A stretch of DNA of 64,000 nucleotides from Acidobacteriota bacterium (GCA_035471785.1 DATIPQ010000138.1:1-64000), one strand, 5' to 3'. Counted from the stretch's first letter, positions 36,443 through 47,627 are shown. Numbers and translations: made by a program. Notes: generated from the letters alone by a model not told the origin.

Positions 36443-37690
36443 ATGAAGAGCATTCAGTTTATCGGTGTCATCATCTTATCGGCATGGCTGCTTGCCGTTC
36501 CGGCTTTCGCCCAAGGAGAACCGGACCCATTCGACTGCACGGCTCGAGACGAGGTCGACCTTGCGGTCTGCATCTATCAGGTCTTTCCTCAGATTGCCGT
36601 GGGAGGGGGGTTCTCGGGCGAACTGGTGGTGACCAATCAGGGATACGTCGAGGATGCCCAGGTGCGCATCGACTTCTGGGGCGACGACGGCCAGCCCCTG
36701 ATGGTCGACTTGGGCCAGCAGCAGCCGGCCGGCCAGATCATCTTCTCCCTGGGTGCCGGGCACAGCCGCGTGGTACCCGTCTCTCTGGACAGTGAAGTGG
36801 CCATTCCCGGCTACGCCCGCATCACCCATTCGGCCGAGATCTCATTGCGGGGCAGCTATGTTCTGCGCGTGCTGGACGCACAGGGCGAACTGCAAACTCA
36901 GTTGGGGGTGTCCTCTCTGATTCCCCTCAACAGCTTCAGCTTCCCCGTCCAAGTCGACTCCCAGGCGGGGGTCAACACCGGACTGGCCTTGGCCAACGGA
37001 TCTTTCAGGCTCATCGCCACTCCTGATCCCGCCCCCCAGGGCTTCGTCCTGACTCTCATCGACGAGCAGGGAATGATCGTCGATCAGCAGGTGCTGCAAC
37101 TCGACCTCGACGGGCATACCTCCCTCTTTGTCGACGATGAGCGTCTCTTTCCGGGATTGAACGACTTCCGAGGTGTCTTGAGCGTCTCTGCGGGCATCGA
37201 CTTCGGACTCACGGCCCTGCGTCTGGAGCAAGGCATCCTCTCGACCATCGCGGTCAGCGAGGGTCCCGTGTTCTCCTCCTTCGACATCACCTCCAGCCTG
37301 GACGCCGTTCCCGAGCAGGAGCCCAACGACACCCTCGAGACAGCCGGCGACTTGCAGTTGCCTGCCCGCGTTTCGGGCGTGGTTACGCCCGTTCAGGACA
37401 CCGACCTTTTCAGCTTCCAGGCAAGCCAGGGCGACATCCTGACCGTCTATACCCAAACCGAGCGCGGCGTCTCCCGCCTCGACTCCTTCCTCTCCTTGGA
37501 AACGCCCTCCGGAGAACTGCTGGCCTTCAACGACCTCAACCGGCTGCTGCGCCGGTTCGACTCCTTCCTTCAGGTGGTTCTTCCGGACGACGGCGAGTAC
37601 GTTCTGCGGGTTGAAGACTTCGCTTTGCAGGGTGGCCCCGCCTTCACTTATGACTTGGTGGTCAGCCTGCAAGAGGCTCAGCAACCTTGA
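36443..37690 (+). CDS. Exported protein with C-terminal PPC domain
   Basis: Signal peptide (residues 1-23), two beta-rich regions, and a C-terminal bacterial pre-peptidase C-terminal (PPC) domain: EQEPNDTLETAGDLQLP, TPVQDTDLFSFQASQGDILTV and LPDDGEYVLRVEDF. PPC domains are usually cleaved or carbohydrate-binding parts of secreted enzymes, but no catalytic domain is visible. The middle region (GLALANGS..., LTLIDEQGMIV, FRGVLSVSAG) resembles the C-terminal half of the cohesin-like protein at 57848. Function unknown, cell-surface or secreted. Confidence 0.72.
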   Translation: MKSIQFIGVIILSAWLLAVPAFAQGEPDPFDCTARDEVDLAVCIYQVFPQIAVGGGFSGELVVTNQGYVEDAQVRIDFWGDDGQPLMVDLGQQQPAGQIIFSLGAGHSRVVPVSLDSEVAIPGYARITHSAEISLRGSYVLRVLDAQGELQTQLGVSSLIPLNSFSFPVQVDSQAGVNTGLALANGSFRLIATPDPAPQGFVLTLIDEQGMIVDQQVLQLDLDGHTSLFVDDERLFPGLNDFRGVLSVSAGIDFGLTALRLEQGILSTIAVSEGPVFSSFDITSSLDAVPEQEPNDTLETAGDLQLPARVSGVVTPVQDTDLFSFQASQGDILTVYTQTERGVSRLDSFLSLETPSGELLAFNDLNRLLRRFDSFLQVVLPDDGEYVLRVEDFALQGGPAFTYDLVVSLQEAQQP

Positions 37691-37749
37691 TCGTATCTTC
37701 AAATCCTGCCTGTTGACAGCGAGCGGTCCAACGTCAGAAGATTGCCTCG

Positions 37750-38919
37750 ATGGACATTTACGAACGCTCTCTGAAACGACATGGAGAAACGAAAGGAAAG
37801 GTCGAAATCCGTTCGCGCATGCCCCTGAACTCGCGCGAAGACCTTTCCCTCGCTTACACGCCAGGCGTCGCCCGTCCCTGTGAAGTCATCGCCGGCGACG
37901 TCTCCCGAGCCTGGGACCTGACCTGGAGAGGCCGTACCGTGGCGGTTGTTTCAGACGGCAGCGCCGTCCTCGGGTTGGGCGATATCGGTCCCGAAGCCGC
38001 CCTTCCCGTGATGGAAGGCAAGGCGGTGCTTTTCCGCGAGTTCGGCGGCATCGATGCCATTCCGCTGGTTATCAACGCCCGCGAGGTCGATCACGTGGTG
38101 GCGGTGGTGAAAGCCATTGCTCCCACTTTCGGCGGCATCAACCTGGAGGACTTTTCGGCTCCCCGCTGCTTCGAGATCGAATCGAGATTGCAGGATATCG
38201 GAATCCCGGTCCTTCACGACGACCAGCACGGAACCGCCGTAGTCACCCTGGCCGCCATCAAGAATTCCCTGCGACTTCTGGGCAAGGAATTCCAGGACCT
38301 TAAAGTGGTCATCAACGGTGCCGGCGCCGCCGGACGCGCCATCGCCCGGCTGCTCAGCAGTCCTGCGGCCGAAGATGCCGATTTAAGGGCCGGCAGCGTA
38401 TTGGTATGCGACTCCAAGGGCATTCTCTGGCCGGGGCGCCCGGGCAACACCACCTTCAAGGAAAAACTGGCCCGGCGTACTAACGCCAAGGGGCGTCAAG
38501 GCGATCTGAGGGACGCCCTGCATGGCGCCAACATCTTCATCGGGGTCAGCAAGGGCAATCTGCTTACGGCCGACGACATCAAGCGCATGGGCGAGGATGC
38601 CATCGTCTTGGCCATGGCCAATCCCATTCCTGAAATCGATCCCGACGAAGCCCGCCTGGGCGGGGCTGCCATCGTGGGCACCGGACGCAGCGATTACGAT
38701 AACCAGGTCAACAACGTACTGGCATTCCCCGGGCTCTTCAGAGGAGCCCTGCTGGCCCGCGCTCCCCGCTTTACCCATGCCATGCTGCTGGCCGCCGCGG
38801 ACGCCATCGCCGACTGCGTCTCGGACCTCCGTCCGGAGTTCATTCTGCCCGCCGCGCTCGACCGCTCGGTCGCTCCCCGGGTGGCCAAGCAGGTAGCCGA
38901 GGCGGCCCGCTCTGCCTGA
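37750..38919 (+). CDS. NAD(P)-dependent malic enzyme
   Basis: Oxidative decarboxylation of malate to pyruvate. Blocks seen: LAYTPGVARPCEVI near the N-terminus, VVSDGSAVLGLGDIGPEAALPVM, INLEDFSAPRCFEIE, PVLHDDQHGTAVVTLAAI, NAD loop VVINGAGAAGRAIARLL, and VLAMANPIPEIDPDEA near the C-terminus. 389 residues is the short bacterial form, lacking the phosphotransacetylase-like extension of MaeB. Confidence 0.93.
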   Translation: MDIYERSLKRHGETKGKVEIRSRMPLNSREDLSLAYTPGVARPCEVIAGDVSRAWDLTWRGRTVAVVSDGSAVLGLGDIGPEAALPVMEGKAVLFREFGGIDAIPLVINAREVDHVVAVVKAIAPTFGGINLEDFSAPRCFEIESRLQDIGIPVLHDDQHGTAVVTLAAIKNSLRLLGKEFQDLKVVINGAGAAGRAIARLLSSPAAEDADLRAGSVLVCDSKGILWPGRPGNTTFKEKLARRTNAKGRQGDLRDALHGANIFIGVSKGNLLTADDIKRMGEDAIVLAMANPIPEIDPDEARLGGAAIVGTGRSDYDNQVNNVLAFPGLFRGALLARAPRFTHAMLLAAADAIADCVSDLRPEFILPAALDRSVAPRVAKQVAEAARSA

Positions 38920-38958
38920 AGAAGCGACAGATCCCAATCCTCATAGCTGCTGACGACG

Positions 38959-39738
38959 ATGACGACGATGAAGATATCGGACAGCAATCTGCGGGAACGG
39001 CGCGAGAGGGTCTTTCTGGTTTTTGCCGGATTCTTCCTGGGCTCGCTGGCCATGCTCAACATCATCGGCATCAGCCGCTTCGTCGATCTCAGCTTCGAGA
39101 TCTTCGGCCTGCGCATCCCATTCGTCCTGGCGGTTGGCGTGCTGCCCTACCCCATTACCTTTCTCTGCACCGATTTCATCAGCGAACTCTTCGGGCGCCG
39201 CCGCGCCAACTTCATGGTCTGGGTGGGCTTGATTCTCAACCTCTGGGTGATATTCATCCTCTGGTTGGGCGGCGTGCTTCCCGGCTACGAGGAGGTCAAC
39301 CCGCAAACAGGCCAGATCGTACGCGACGCCGCGGGACGGCTTCCAGTCTTCTTCGAAATCAGGGCCCTGACCTTCGGCGCTGTGGCTGCTTCGATGTTGG
39401 CCTACCTGTCGGCTCAGTTTTGCGACGTCTACCTCTTTCATTTCTGGAAGGACCTGACCAAAGGAAAGCATCTCTGGCTGCGCAACAACGGCTCGACTCT
39501 GGTGAGCCAGTTCATCGACACCTTCGCCGTCATCACCATCACTCACTTCTACGCCCGCGCCCTGCCGGTCGACGAACAAGCCGCCATCTGGCCTCAACTC
39601 TGGGTTTTCATAGGCTCCGGTTACGTCTTCAAGCTGGTCTCAGCCCTGCTCGACACCGTTCCTTTCTATCTCGGCGTACGATGGTTGAGCGCCTACTTGG
39701 AGATCCCGGCGCCTCTTAGTCAGGGTGAATCACGATAA
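38959..39738 (+). CDS. Queuosine precursor transporter (YhhQ/VUT family)
   Basis: Integral membrane protein with about six helices. Family blocks: MLNIIGISRFVDL, GVLPYPITFLCTDFISELFGR, SAQFCDVYLFHFWKDLTKGKHLWLRNNGSTLVSQFIDT. The family imports preQ0/preQ1 for queuosine. 259 residues. It follows the malic enzyme by 39 bases. Confidence 0.9.
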   Translation: MTTMKISDSNLRERRERVFLVFAGFFLGSLAMLNIIGISRFVDLSFEIFGLRIPFVLAVGVLPYPITFLCTDFISELFGRRRANFMVWVGLILNLWVIFILWLGGVLPGYEEVNPQTGQIVRDAAGRLPVFFEIRALTFGAVAASMLAYLSAQFCDVYLFHFWKDLTKGKHLWLRNNGSTLVSQFIDTFAVITITHFYARALPVDEQAAIWPQLWVFIGSGYVFKLVSALLDTVPFYLGVRWLSAYLEIPAPLSQGESR

Positions 39739-39823
39739 TTGCCTCTTCTATCCGAGTGTGCGACCCTTGCAAAGCAACCTGCTCGGGCAAGTGATGGATG
39801 CGCTTTCAAGCTAGGAAACCAGC

Positions 39824-40759
39824 ATGACCGAATTCTTGGCCGACATGATGCCCCGTTTTCAGGCCATGTCGGTGGGACAAATACTGGATTCGACGCTGCG
39901 CATGTACGTGCGTCACATCCCTCTGCTGGCCGGGATCACAGCCGTGGCCTTCGTTCCATACTACGGCGCGGCCATCCTCTTGCTGCTGCTTGCCCGCAGC
40001 GGGGAGCCGGGACTGATGACGCTGGTGGCCGTCCTGGTCTCAGGACTTGGACTTGTCCTACTGCTTTTCGTCCTCTCTCCTCTCTCGATTGCCGCTACTC
40101 TGGTGGCGGTCAGCGAACGCTATCTGGAGCGCCGGGTTTCCATCATCAGCGCCTTTCGCGTCGCCTTACGGCGCTTCATCCATGTTTTTTTGGCCTACTT
40201 GCTGGTGGGAGTGGTCCTGGCCGGCATTGTGCTGGGGGGATTCCTGCTGATTTCGGCTGTCTTCTTGCTCTCCAGCTTGATGGGCCCATCGGCCCGGTTT
40301 TTCTTTCTTCTCTTCTTCGGCACCGGCAGCGGCGTGGCCATGTTCGGAGGCATGGTGGCGGTCTTCGTGATTTTCAGCATGGTCGTACCGGTGGTGTTGC
40401 TTGAAAAGCTCAACGCCGTGCAGGCCATGCGCCGCAGCATCGAATTGACCCGCGGCAACCGAATCAAAATTTTCGCCGTTTTCGCCGTGCTTTACGTCGT
40501 CATCATCGTCGTCAACGTGGCGCTGTTGGCAGCGGGCATGGCCATTTTCGGACTGGAGGCTGTCGAGAATCCCATCTTCGGGCAAGTCACCCAAATGGTG
40601 GGCAACCTGATCTCAACGCCCCTTCTCTATACCAGCGTGGTCTTCGTCTATTACGACCTGCGTATCCGCAAGGAGGCCTTCGATCTCGACTATCTCAGCC
40701 AAAGCCTGGAAGAGGCCGTCCAGGGAGGCGGCGGGACGCAGCCGGACAAGAGAGGATGA
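39824..40759 (+). CDS. Polytopic membrane protein, first gene of the MoxR/DUF58 operon
   Basis: 311 residues with about six hydrophobic segments (around residues 35-60, 65-90, 115-150, 160-190, 220-245, 255-275). The N-terminus MSVGQILDSTLRMYVRHIP is typical of the glycerophosphodiesterase-membrane-domain-like proteins that head DUF4129/DUF58 operons. No catalytic motif. The 3' end overlaps the DUF4129 gene by 4 bases. Role inferred from context only. Confidence 0.7.
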   Translation: MTEFLADMMPRFQAMSVGQILDSTLRMYVRHIPLLAGITAVAFVPYYGAAILLLLLARSGEPGLMTLVAVLVSGLGLVLLLFVLSPLSIAATLVAVSERYLERRVSIISAFRVALRRFIHVFLAYLLVGVVLAGIVLGGFLLISAVFLLSSLMGPSARFFFLLFFGTGSGVAMFGGMVAVFVIFSMVVPVVLLEKLNAVQAMRRSIELTRGNRIKIFAVFAVLYVVIIVVNVALLAAGMAIFGLEAVENPIFGQVTQMVGNLISTPLLYTSVVFVYYDLRIRKEAFDLDYLSQSLEEAVQGGGGTQPDKRG

Positions 40760-41406
40760 CGTCGACAGTGATGCAGCCGCAACCCGCTTCCGAGCCGCCC
40801 CCTCCGGCTGAAATCGAAAAGGCCGTAGAAGAGGTCTTCCTTCGTCCCGAATTTGCCAAAGACCCGCTCTCCGACTGGCTGGGACAGGCCATCGACTGGC
40901 TTTGGGATCAACTGTCGTCGCTGGCCGGATGGGCGGAAGCCAACCCAACCGGACGCTGGGTTCTGATCGTGGTGCTTTCCCTTATTCTGGTGGCTCTGCT
41001 GGCCCATATCGCCTGGACCATCTGGCGGATTTTGCCCCAGCGCCAGGACCAACGTATTGGGGTGGCGGGCACGCCTTGGAAGACCCTGGAAGGGAAAGCC
41101 GCCAGTTGGAAGGAAGCCCTGCAGCTGGCACGCCGCGCCCTGCAGCGGGGCGACCTCTACCAGGCAGTCTGGATCTCCCACCGTTTGCTCTTGGGAGTGA
41201 TGGACGAGCGGGGGCTGCTGCAGTTCGCCCGCTGGAAAACCAACCGGGACTATCTCAAGGAGTGCCGCCAGAAGGGCCAAGGCTACCGCTTGTTGCAGGA
41301 CCTTTCCGAGGCCTACGACCAAATCGTATACGCTCACCGTCCCGCCGCCCAGGGACGCTTGCAGGGACTTCTCAATCAAGTCGATGAGTTTTACCGTCAA
41401 TCCTGA
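40756..41406 (+). CDS. DUF4129 domain protein
   Basis: One transmembrane helix near residues 68-92 (WVLIVVLSLILVALLAHIAW), then a cytosolic helical DUF4129 domain containing LARRALQRGDLYQAVWISHRL, FARWKTNRDYLKEC and YDQIVYAHRPA. Overlaps the previous gene (4 bases) and the DUF4350 gene (23 bases). The domain often occurs with transglutaminase-like proteins or in DUF58/MoxR operons; its function is unknown. Confidence 0.82.
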   Translation: MTSTVMQPQPASEPPPPAEIEKAVEEVFLRPEFAKDPLSDWLGQAIDWLWDQLSSLAGWAEANPTGRWVLIVVLSLILVALLAHIAWTIWRILPQRQDQRIGVAGTPWKTLEGKAASWKEALQLARRALQRGDLYQAVWISHRLLLGVMDERGLLQFARWKTNRDYLKECRQKGQGYRLLQDLSEAYDQIVYAHRPAAQGRLQGLLNQVDEFYRQS

Positions 41407-42690
41407 CTCCGGGCCCAACCGGCTTAACTGGATGCTGCTGGCGCTGTCGCTGCTGCTGACCTTCGGCTTGGCGGTGCTGCTGGGCAGCCTCTCGGGTGAA
41501 AGCCGTCGAAGCGTCAGGCGCCAACCCTCGACCTTCTTTACTGACGACAGCGGGATGCGGGCCGCCCTGCTGGTCTTGCAGCGCTTTACCTCGGCCGAGC
41601 GCTGGCGCAGCGTCCTCTTGGCCTTGCCCTCGACCTCCCAGCCAGCCCGGAGCCAAGGCGTGGAGGAGCCCGTCGATACCTTCATTGTGGCCCATCCCCG
41701 CCTTCACCTCTCACCTGGTGAAGCAGAGCGCTTGCGGACGTGGTTGGAAGACGGCGGTCAGGCCATTCTCTGTTTGGAGAGCGATTGGTTGATCGAAGGC
41801 CGGAGGAGCCGATTTCGGGCCTCCTCCCGCCGGCAAGCGGAAGAGTCGCCCAACGTCGACCCGGACCAGCCGCCGGACGGGTTCCTCAAACGTCTGGGAA
41901 TCGTGATTCGCGCCGCTCCCGCATCAGGTTCCGTCCAGGATGAGGGCGGGGAATCAGCGGAGGCTGCTGCCGGCGCTTCGCCGCCGCTGCGCCTGGAGAG
42001 CGGCGATCTCATCGTCGAGGGGCAAGGGCTGCAGGTGATCGCCCAGGGACCGAGAGGTCCCCGGGCCGTTTGGAAGACGGTGGGACGGGGGCGACTGGCC
42101 GTCATCTCCGATCCGCTGGCATTCAGCAACTCCCGCCTGCGGGAGAGCGATAACGCCATCTGGCTGGTGCGTACGGCAGCTTCCTACCGGGGCGGTCAAG
42201 TAGCCTTCGATGAATACCACCACGGTTTCGGCAGCCGGCGCCGGATGGTGTCGCTGCTGTGGGACTTCGCGACTACGCCCTGGGGATGGATGTGCCTGCA
42301 GATCACCCTGGCCCTGCTGGCTTACCTCTTGATTTTCCAGGCACGCTTCGGCCGGGTGGAGGAGGCGCCGCCGCCCCGCCGGGCCAGTCCGCTGGAGTGG
42401 ATCGACGCCCGCGCCGGACTCTTGCAGGCCGCCGGCGCGGGACGCCTCTGCGCCCGCTGGATGCACCGCTCGCTGGCCTTGCGCCTCTCGCGCAGTGTGG
42501 GCTACAGCGTCGACATCGACGAGGAGCGGGTGCAGCGCAAACTCAGCCTGGGTGAGCATAGTCGGGCCCGCAGCTTCCGCGACTACCTGCTTCACTGGCG
42601 CAACCTGCCCCAAGAGGGTACGGTTACTCCCCAACAACTGACCGAGCTGGCCCAAGCAGCCGGAAAACTGGCTCAGGAACTGAAGTCATC

Positions 42691-42694
<4 letters not shown>
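41384..42694 (+). CDS. DUF4350 domain membrane protein
   Basis: N-terminal helix (about residues 10-30), an extracytoplasmic region with a glutamine-amidotransferase-like Rossmann pattern (TFIVAHPRLHLSPGEAERLRTWLEDGGQAI) that defines DUF4350, and a second transmembrane helix near residue 300 followed by a cytosolic tail. A spacer of low complexity lies around residues 180-200. Overlaps moxR by 4 bases. Function unknown; conserved partner of MoxR/DUF58. Confidence 0.8.
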
Positions 42695-43736
<1,042 letters not shown>

Positions 43737-43740
<4 letters not shown>

Positions 43741-45068
43741 AGAGCCGCAGCCGCACCGTCCCGACTCCCGTTCTGCTGGGCTTGATTGCCCTGGGCGGGC
43801 CGCTGTGGCTTCTTTCTTTGGTCTTGCCGATGGGTTGGCTGGCGGCACCCGCCTATTGGCTGCTCCTGGCACTGGCGGCGCTGCGTGAGCGCTCCGCCTT
43901 GCCCTCCTCCCCGGACATCGAAGCCTCCCGCCAACTGCCCAGGAGGTTCTCGATGGACTCGGTGCAGAACATCGAGATCAAGCTGCAAAACAACTCTTTC
44001 CGGGCCATCTCACTTTCTCTTGAGGACCAGCCCCCGACGGCCTTGCAGGTGTTGGATCCGCTGCCTGCCGGACGCGTGGCGCCGGGCGAGGCCGTCAGGG
44101 CCGCCTACAAGGTGCGCCCGGTGCGGCGGGGCGATCATGTCTTCGGCGAATTGCTGCTTTTCCTGCGCCTGTCCAAGGCCGGACTGCTGGAGCGGCGGCT
44201 GGCTTTCGATCTTCAGGACCGCTGCAAGATCTATCCTCAGTTCCTGCAGGTGGCCGAGTATGAACTGTTGGCCAAGATCGACGAGCGGGAAGAGGTGGTG
44301 CGCCGTCCGCGGCGGCTGCGCGGGGACGGAACCGACTTCGAAAGCCTGCGTCAATATGTGCCCGGAGACGACCTGCGCAAAGTGGACTGGAAAGCCAGCG
44401 CCCGCCGCGGACACCTGATCAGCCGGGTCTTCCAGGTGGAGAGGGGACAGCAGATCGCCATCCTGCTCGACTGCGGACGCCTGATGGCCGCCCAGATCGG
44501 CGAGTTCGCCCGCCTCGAACACGCCTTCAACGCCGCCGTCATGCTGGCCTACGTGGCCCAGAAGCGGGGCGACTCCATCGCCCTGGCCACTTTCTCGAAC
44601 CGCATCGAATCGTTCCTGCCGCCCATCCGCGGACACCTCATCATGCCCTCGGTGCTGGAGAGCATCTACCGCGTCCAGTTGAGGGAGGTGGAATCGGATT
44701 ACTGGCAGGTCATCGCCGAGTCGATGGCCCTGTTGCAGCGCCGCAGCCTGGTGCTGGTGCTGACCGATGTGCTCGACTCCGTCTCCAGCTCAGGACTGAT
44801 TGCCAATTTGATGCGGGCCTCCTCCAAGCACCTGGTTCTGTGCGTGGTGCTCTCCGAGCCCAAGGTGGAGGAAACAGCCGACTGCGTCCCCCGCGATACC
44901 CGCGGGGCCTTCCGCAAAGCCGCCGCTGCCCATTTCCGCATCGAGCGGCAGATCGCCTTGGAACGGATGCGCTCGCGCGGCATTCTGGTGCTGGAGACCG
45001 ATCCCCGCCAGCTCAGCATCCAACTGGTTCGCAAGTATCTTGAAATTCGTCAGGCCAACCTGATTTAA
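43737..45068 (+). CDS. DUF58 domain protein (vWA-like)
   Basis: Two N-terminal helices (about residues 10-50), a beta region, then the DUF58 signature GTDFESLRQYVPGDDLRKVDWKASAR near residue 200 and a vWA-like fold with the metal-site-like ILLDCGR (partial MIDAS). Typical partner of MoxR in envelope stress or maturation systems. Followed 11 bases later by the RDD-SpoIIM gene. Confidence 0.9.
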
Positions 45069-45079
45069 AATAGGACATC

Positions 45080-46966
45080 GTGCACGGCAGCTACACCATC
45101 AGAACTCCCGATCACGTCGAAATCGATTTCGAACTGGCCGGACCCCTGGCCCGTTTTGCGGCTTTGCTGCTCGATACCCTGATCATCATAGGGCTGATGG
45201 TGGTGCTGAGCCTGTTGGCTACAGCAGTGGGCTTGCTCAACCTGGCCGCGGACAATCCCTTCAGCCAGGGGCTCAACTCTCTCGGGGCAGCCGTCCTGCT
45301 GATTCTCTTCTTTCTCCTCAACTGGGGCTACTACGTCTTGGTCGAACATTTCATGCGCGGGCGCACTCCCGGTAAGGCTGCTGCTGGTCTGCGGGTGCTG
45401 CGTGACGACGGTTTTCCGGTCACCTTGCGCGAGAGCGCATTGCGCAACCTGCTGCGGGCCGCCGACATGCTCCCTATACCCACCTACGTGCTGGGCGGAA
45501 TCGTGGCCCTCTACCATCCTCATGGAAAACGCCTGGGCGACATGGCGGCCGGCACCATCGTGGTGCGTGAGGCCTTCGCCACCGATCCTGTTCGCCAGTC
45601 GGCTCTCCGCTCCAGCTCGGGATGGTTGGCCAGGGTCGAAGCGGGACAGTCCCGCCAGGTGGTTACTCTTCCCCGGGGCAAGATCGATTCCCGCCAGTTG
45701 GCGCTGGTGCGAAAGTTCATGGACCGCCGCCTGCAGATGAACCCCGACAAACGCTCCGAACTGGCCTGGCGCATCACCCGTCCCTTCCTCGAGATGATGG
45801 GAGAAGACCCGGAGCGGGTGGCCGCCCTGCCCGATCCGCGCGAGTACTGCGAAGGCGTTCTGCGGCGCATCTTGGAACTCTCTTCCCGGCAGGTTGACGC
45901 CGCTCGGCTTAAGGCCGCCCCCTTGAAGGAAGGCGAGCAGCCACCTCAAAAAGAACTCGATGCCGCGGCCCGCAAACGCCTGCTCTGGCTTAGATTTTCG
46001 CGCCGGGTCAGACGCCTGCTGTCGCGCGGCGCTCCGGCCCTGCGTCGCCTTTCCCCCCAAAACATAGAGGACCTGAGCCAGGATTATCGCCGCGTCAACG
46101 CCGATTTGGCCCGGGCCCGCTCGATGGGGGGAGACGAGGACGCCGTGCTGGAACTCAACCGCATCGCCCTGGCCGGCCATCTGCTCTTCTACGGCTACGC
46201 CCGGCACAGCAAGGGCGGGGCAGAGAGCGCTTCCTGGCTGGCCGCCTTTCCAAGGGCTTTCCGACGTTCTCTGGGGGCGGCGGGACTGTCGGCCTTTTTC
46301 TTCTTCTTTCCCGCCGTGGTGACGGCCTTTGCCGTGATGGGCGACCCCTCGCTGGGCTACGACCTGGTTCCGGCGGCGTTTCTCGACTTCCAACCGGCCC
46401 GCGAAGACACCATGCACAGCTTTCCCGAATTGATGCGTCCCGTGGCCGCCAGCTCCATCATGACCAATAACCTGCAGGTCTCGCTGCTGGCCTTCGGACT
46501 GGGACTGACGGCGGGAGTGGGCACCGCGCTGCTGCTGATCTACAACGGCATCCACATCGGCGCGGTGGCAGGATGGATGACGCTCAACGGCAATGGACGG
46601 GCCTTGTGGGGCTGGATCATGCCTCACGGAGGCACCGAGCTGCTGGCCATCGTCCTGGCTGGAGCCGCCGGATTCCTCTTGGCCCGCACCATGCTGGCGC
46701 CGGGACGGCTGACCCGCAGCGAAGCCCTCAAGCGTGTCGCTCCGCGTGCCCTGACGCTGGAACTGGGCGTGATGGTGATGCTGGTCTTCGCCGGTCTGGT
46801 GGAAGGGTTCATTTCGCCCAGCACGCTGGGCTTCTCGGGCCGCATCGCTTTCCTGGCAGCCACCTTGCTGATGTGGTTCCTCTACCTGGGCGCAGTCGGG
46901 CTGCAGGGCAGGGCTGAAAAAGATCCCGCTCCTGGAGAATCCAACCTCCCGGCCGCGGCGTCCTAG
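45080..46966 (+). CDS. RDD family / stage II sporulation protein M fusion
   Basis: Residues ~1-170 are an RDD domain (RFAALLLDTLIIIGL, the MRGRTPGKAAAGLRVL motif, HPHGKRLGDMAAGT). After a basic linker of ~150 residues, ~300-620 form a SpoIIM-like membrane domain (RRLSPQNIEDLSQDYRRVNADLARAR, SIMTNNLQVSLLAFGLGLTAGVG, PHGGTELLAIVLAGAAGFLL). These are usually two adjacent genes in DUF58/MoxR operons; here they are joined. There is no SD before the GTG start; a TAAAAT (45066-45071) 8 bases upstream suggests a separate leaderless promoter. The organism need not sporulate. Confidence 0.85.
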   Translation: MHGSYTIRTPDHVEIDFELAGPLARFAALLLDTLIIIGLMVVLSLLATAVGLLNLAADNPFSQGLNSLGAAVLLILFFLLNWGYYVLVEHFMRGRTPGKAAAGLRVLRDDGFPVTLRESALRNLLRAADMLPIPTYVLGGIVALYHPHGKRLGDMAAGTIVVREAFATDPVRQSALRSSSGWLARVEAGQSRQVVTLPRGKIDSRQLALVRKFMDRRLQMNPDKRSELAWRITRPFLEMMGEDPERVAALPDPREYCEGVLRRILELSSRQVDAARLKAAPLKEGEQPPQKELDAAARKRLLWLRFSRRVRRLLSRGAPALRRLSPQNIEDLSQDYRRVNADLARARSMGGDEDAVLELNRIALAGHLLFYGYARHSKGGAESASWLAAFPRAFRRSLGAAGLSAFFFFFPAVVTAFAVMGDPSLGYDLVPAAFLDFQPAREDTMHSFPELMRPVAASSIMTNNLQVSLLAFGLGLTAGVGTALLLIYNGIHIGAVAGWMTLNGNGRALWGWIMPHGGTELLAIVLAGAAGFLLARTMLAPGRLTRSEALKRVAPRALTLELGVMVMLVFAGLVEGFISPSTLGFSGRIAFLAATLLMWFLYLGAVGLQGRAEKDPAPGESNLPAAAS

Positions 46967-46988
46967 TGCGCGAGGGTAGAGGAAAAAC

Positions 46989-47312
46989 ATGCAGCAACTC
47001 ATCGAAACGGCTCAAGTCGATCAGCTCTTTCAGCAAGCCACCGCCCTGATCTTCAAGCACAGCACCTCCTGCGCCATCAGTTCTTTCGCTCATCGCGAGG
47101 TGGAAAAATACCTCTCCCAGCATCCTGGCGCCGTCGTCCACAAGGTGCACGTCATCGAAGAACGCGACGTTTCCAACTACATCGCCCGGCAGACTTCAGT
47201 AGCCCACGCCTCGCCTCAGATGATTTGCTTGCGCGGCGGCCAGGTGGAATGGCACAGTTCCCACTTCGGCATTACCGCCGGCCGCATCGCCAGGAAACTC
47301 GCCTCAGCCTAG
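46989..47312 (+). CDS. ytxJ: YtxJ-type bacillithiol system redox protein
   Basis: 107-residue thioredoxin-fold protein with the YtxJ active-site block FKHSTSCAISSFAHREVEKY (single Cys in place of CxxC), followed by the cis-Pro segment AHASPQMICLRGGQVEWHSS. YtxJ is a proposed monothiol bacilliredoxin; bacillithiol occurs in some Acidobacteriota. It follows the RDD-SpoIIM gene by 22 bases. Repeat copy C begins directly after its stop codon. Confidence 0.85.
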   Translation: MQQLIETAQVDQLFQQATALIFKHSTSCAISSFAHREVEKYLSQHPGAVVHKVHVIEERDVSNYIARQTSVAHASPQMICLRGGQVEWHSSHFGITAGRIARKLASA

Positions 47313-47621
47313 CGCTGCCGGTCAAACCACTGGACGCTGGACGCCTGCTTCTTGTCCCTGCAAGGGACAGATGCGCCAGCCCCCTCCTTCGCCCCCTTCG
47401 CCAGAGGCTACGGAGGGCGAGGCAGGGCTTCGGAGGGCAGGCAGTGGCTGTGTTGAAAGTCGAGCACAAGCTCCCTGAAGGGGAGCGATTCGCTAGCCCA
47501 GGGTCAGCCCCGGCGAGCGCCAGCGAGACGGCGGCGCCACCCTGGGTTCAGGACGGCCAAGGTCCGAACGCTGAAGGCGTGGAATAACACAACGGGGCGG
47601 CTCAAAACTTCAGCGCACTAG
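47313..47621. repeat. Repeat element, copy C
   Basis: Same family as copy A in the opposite orientation: the GCTGCCGGTCA end, GTCCCTG-CA-AGGGAC hairpin, an internal CTCCTTCGCC...GGCTTCGGAGGGC block shared with copy D, GAGCGATTCGCTAGCCC, then CCCAGGGT...ACCCTGGG arms and GGCGGCTCAAAACTTC at the far end. It fills the space between ytxJ and the convergent multicopper oxidase gene. Confidence 0.7.
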
Positions 47622-47627
47622 AATCCC

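Noticed and set aside
45065-47002. 645-residue ORF antisense to the RDD-SpoIIM gene
   Set aside because: Low-complexity shadow frame opposite a gene with clear domains.
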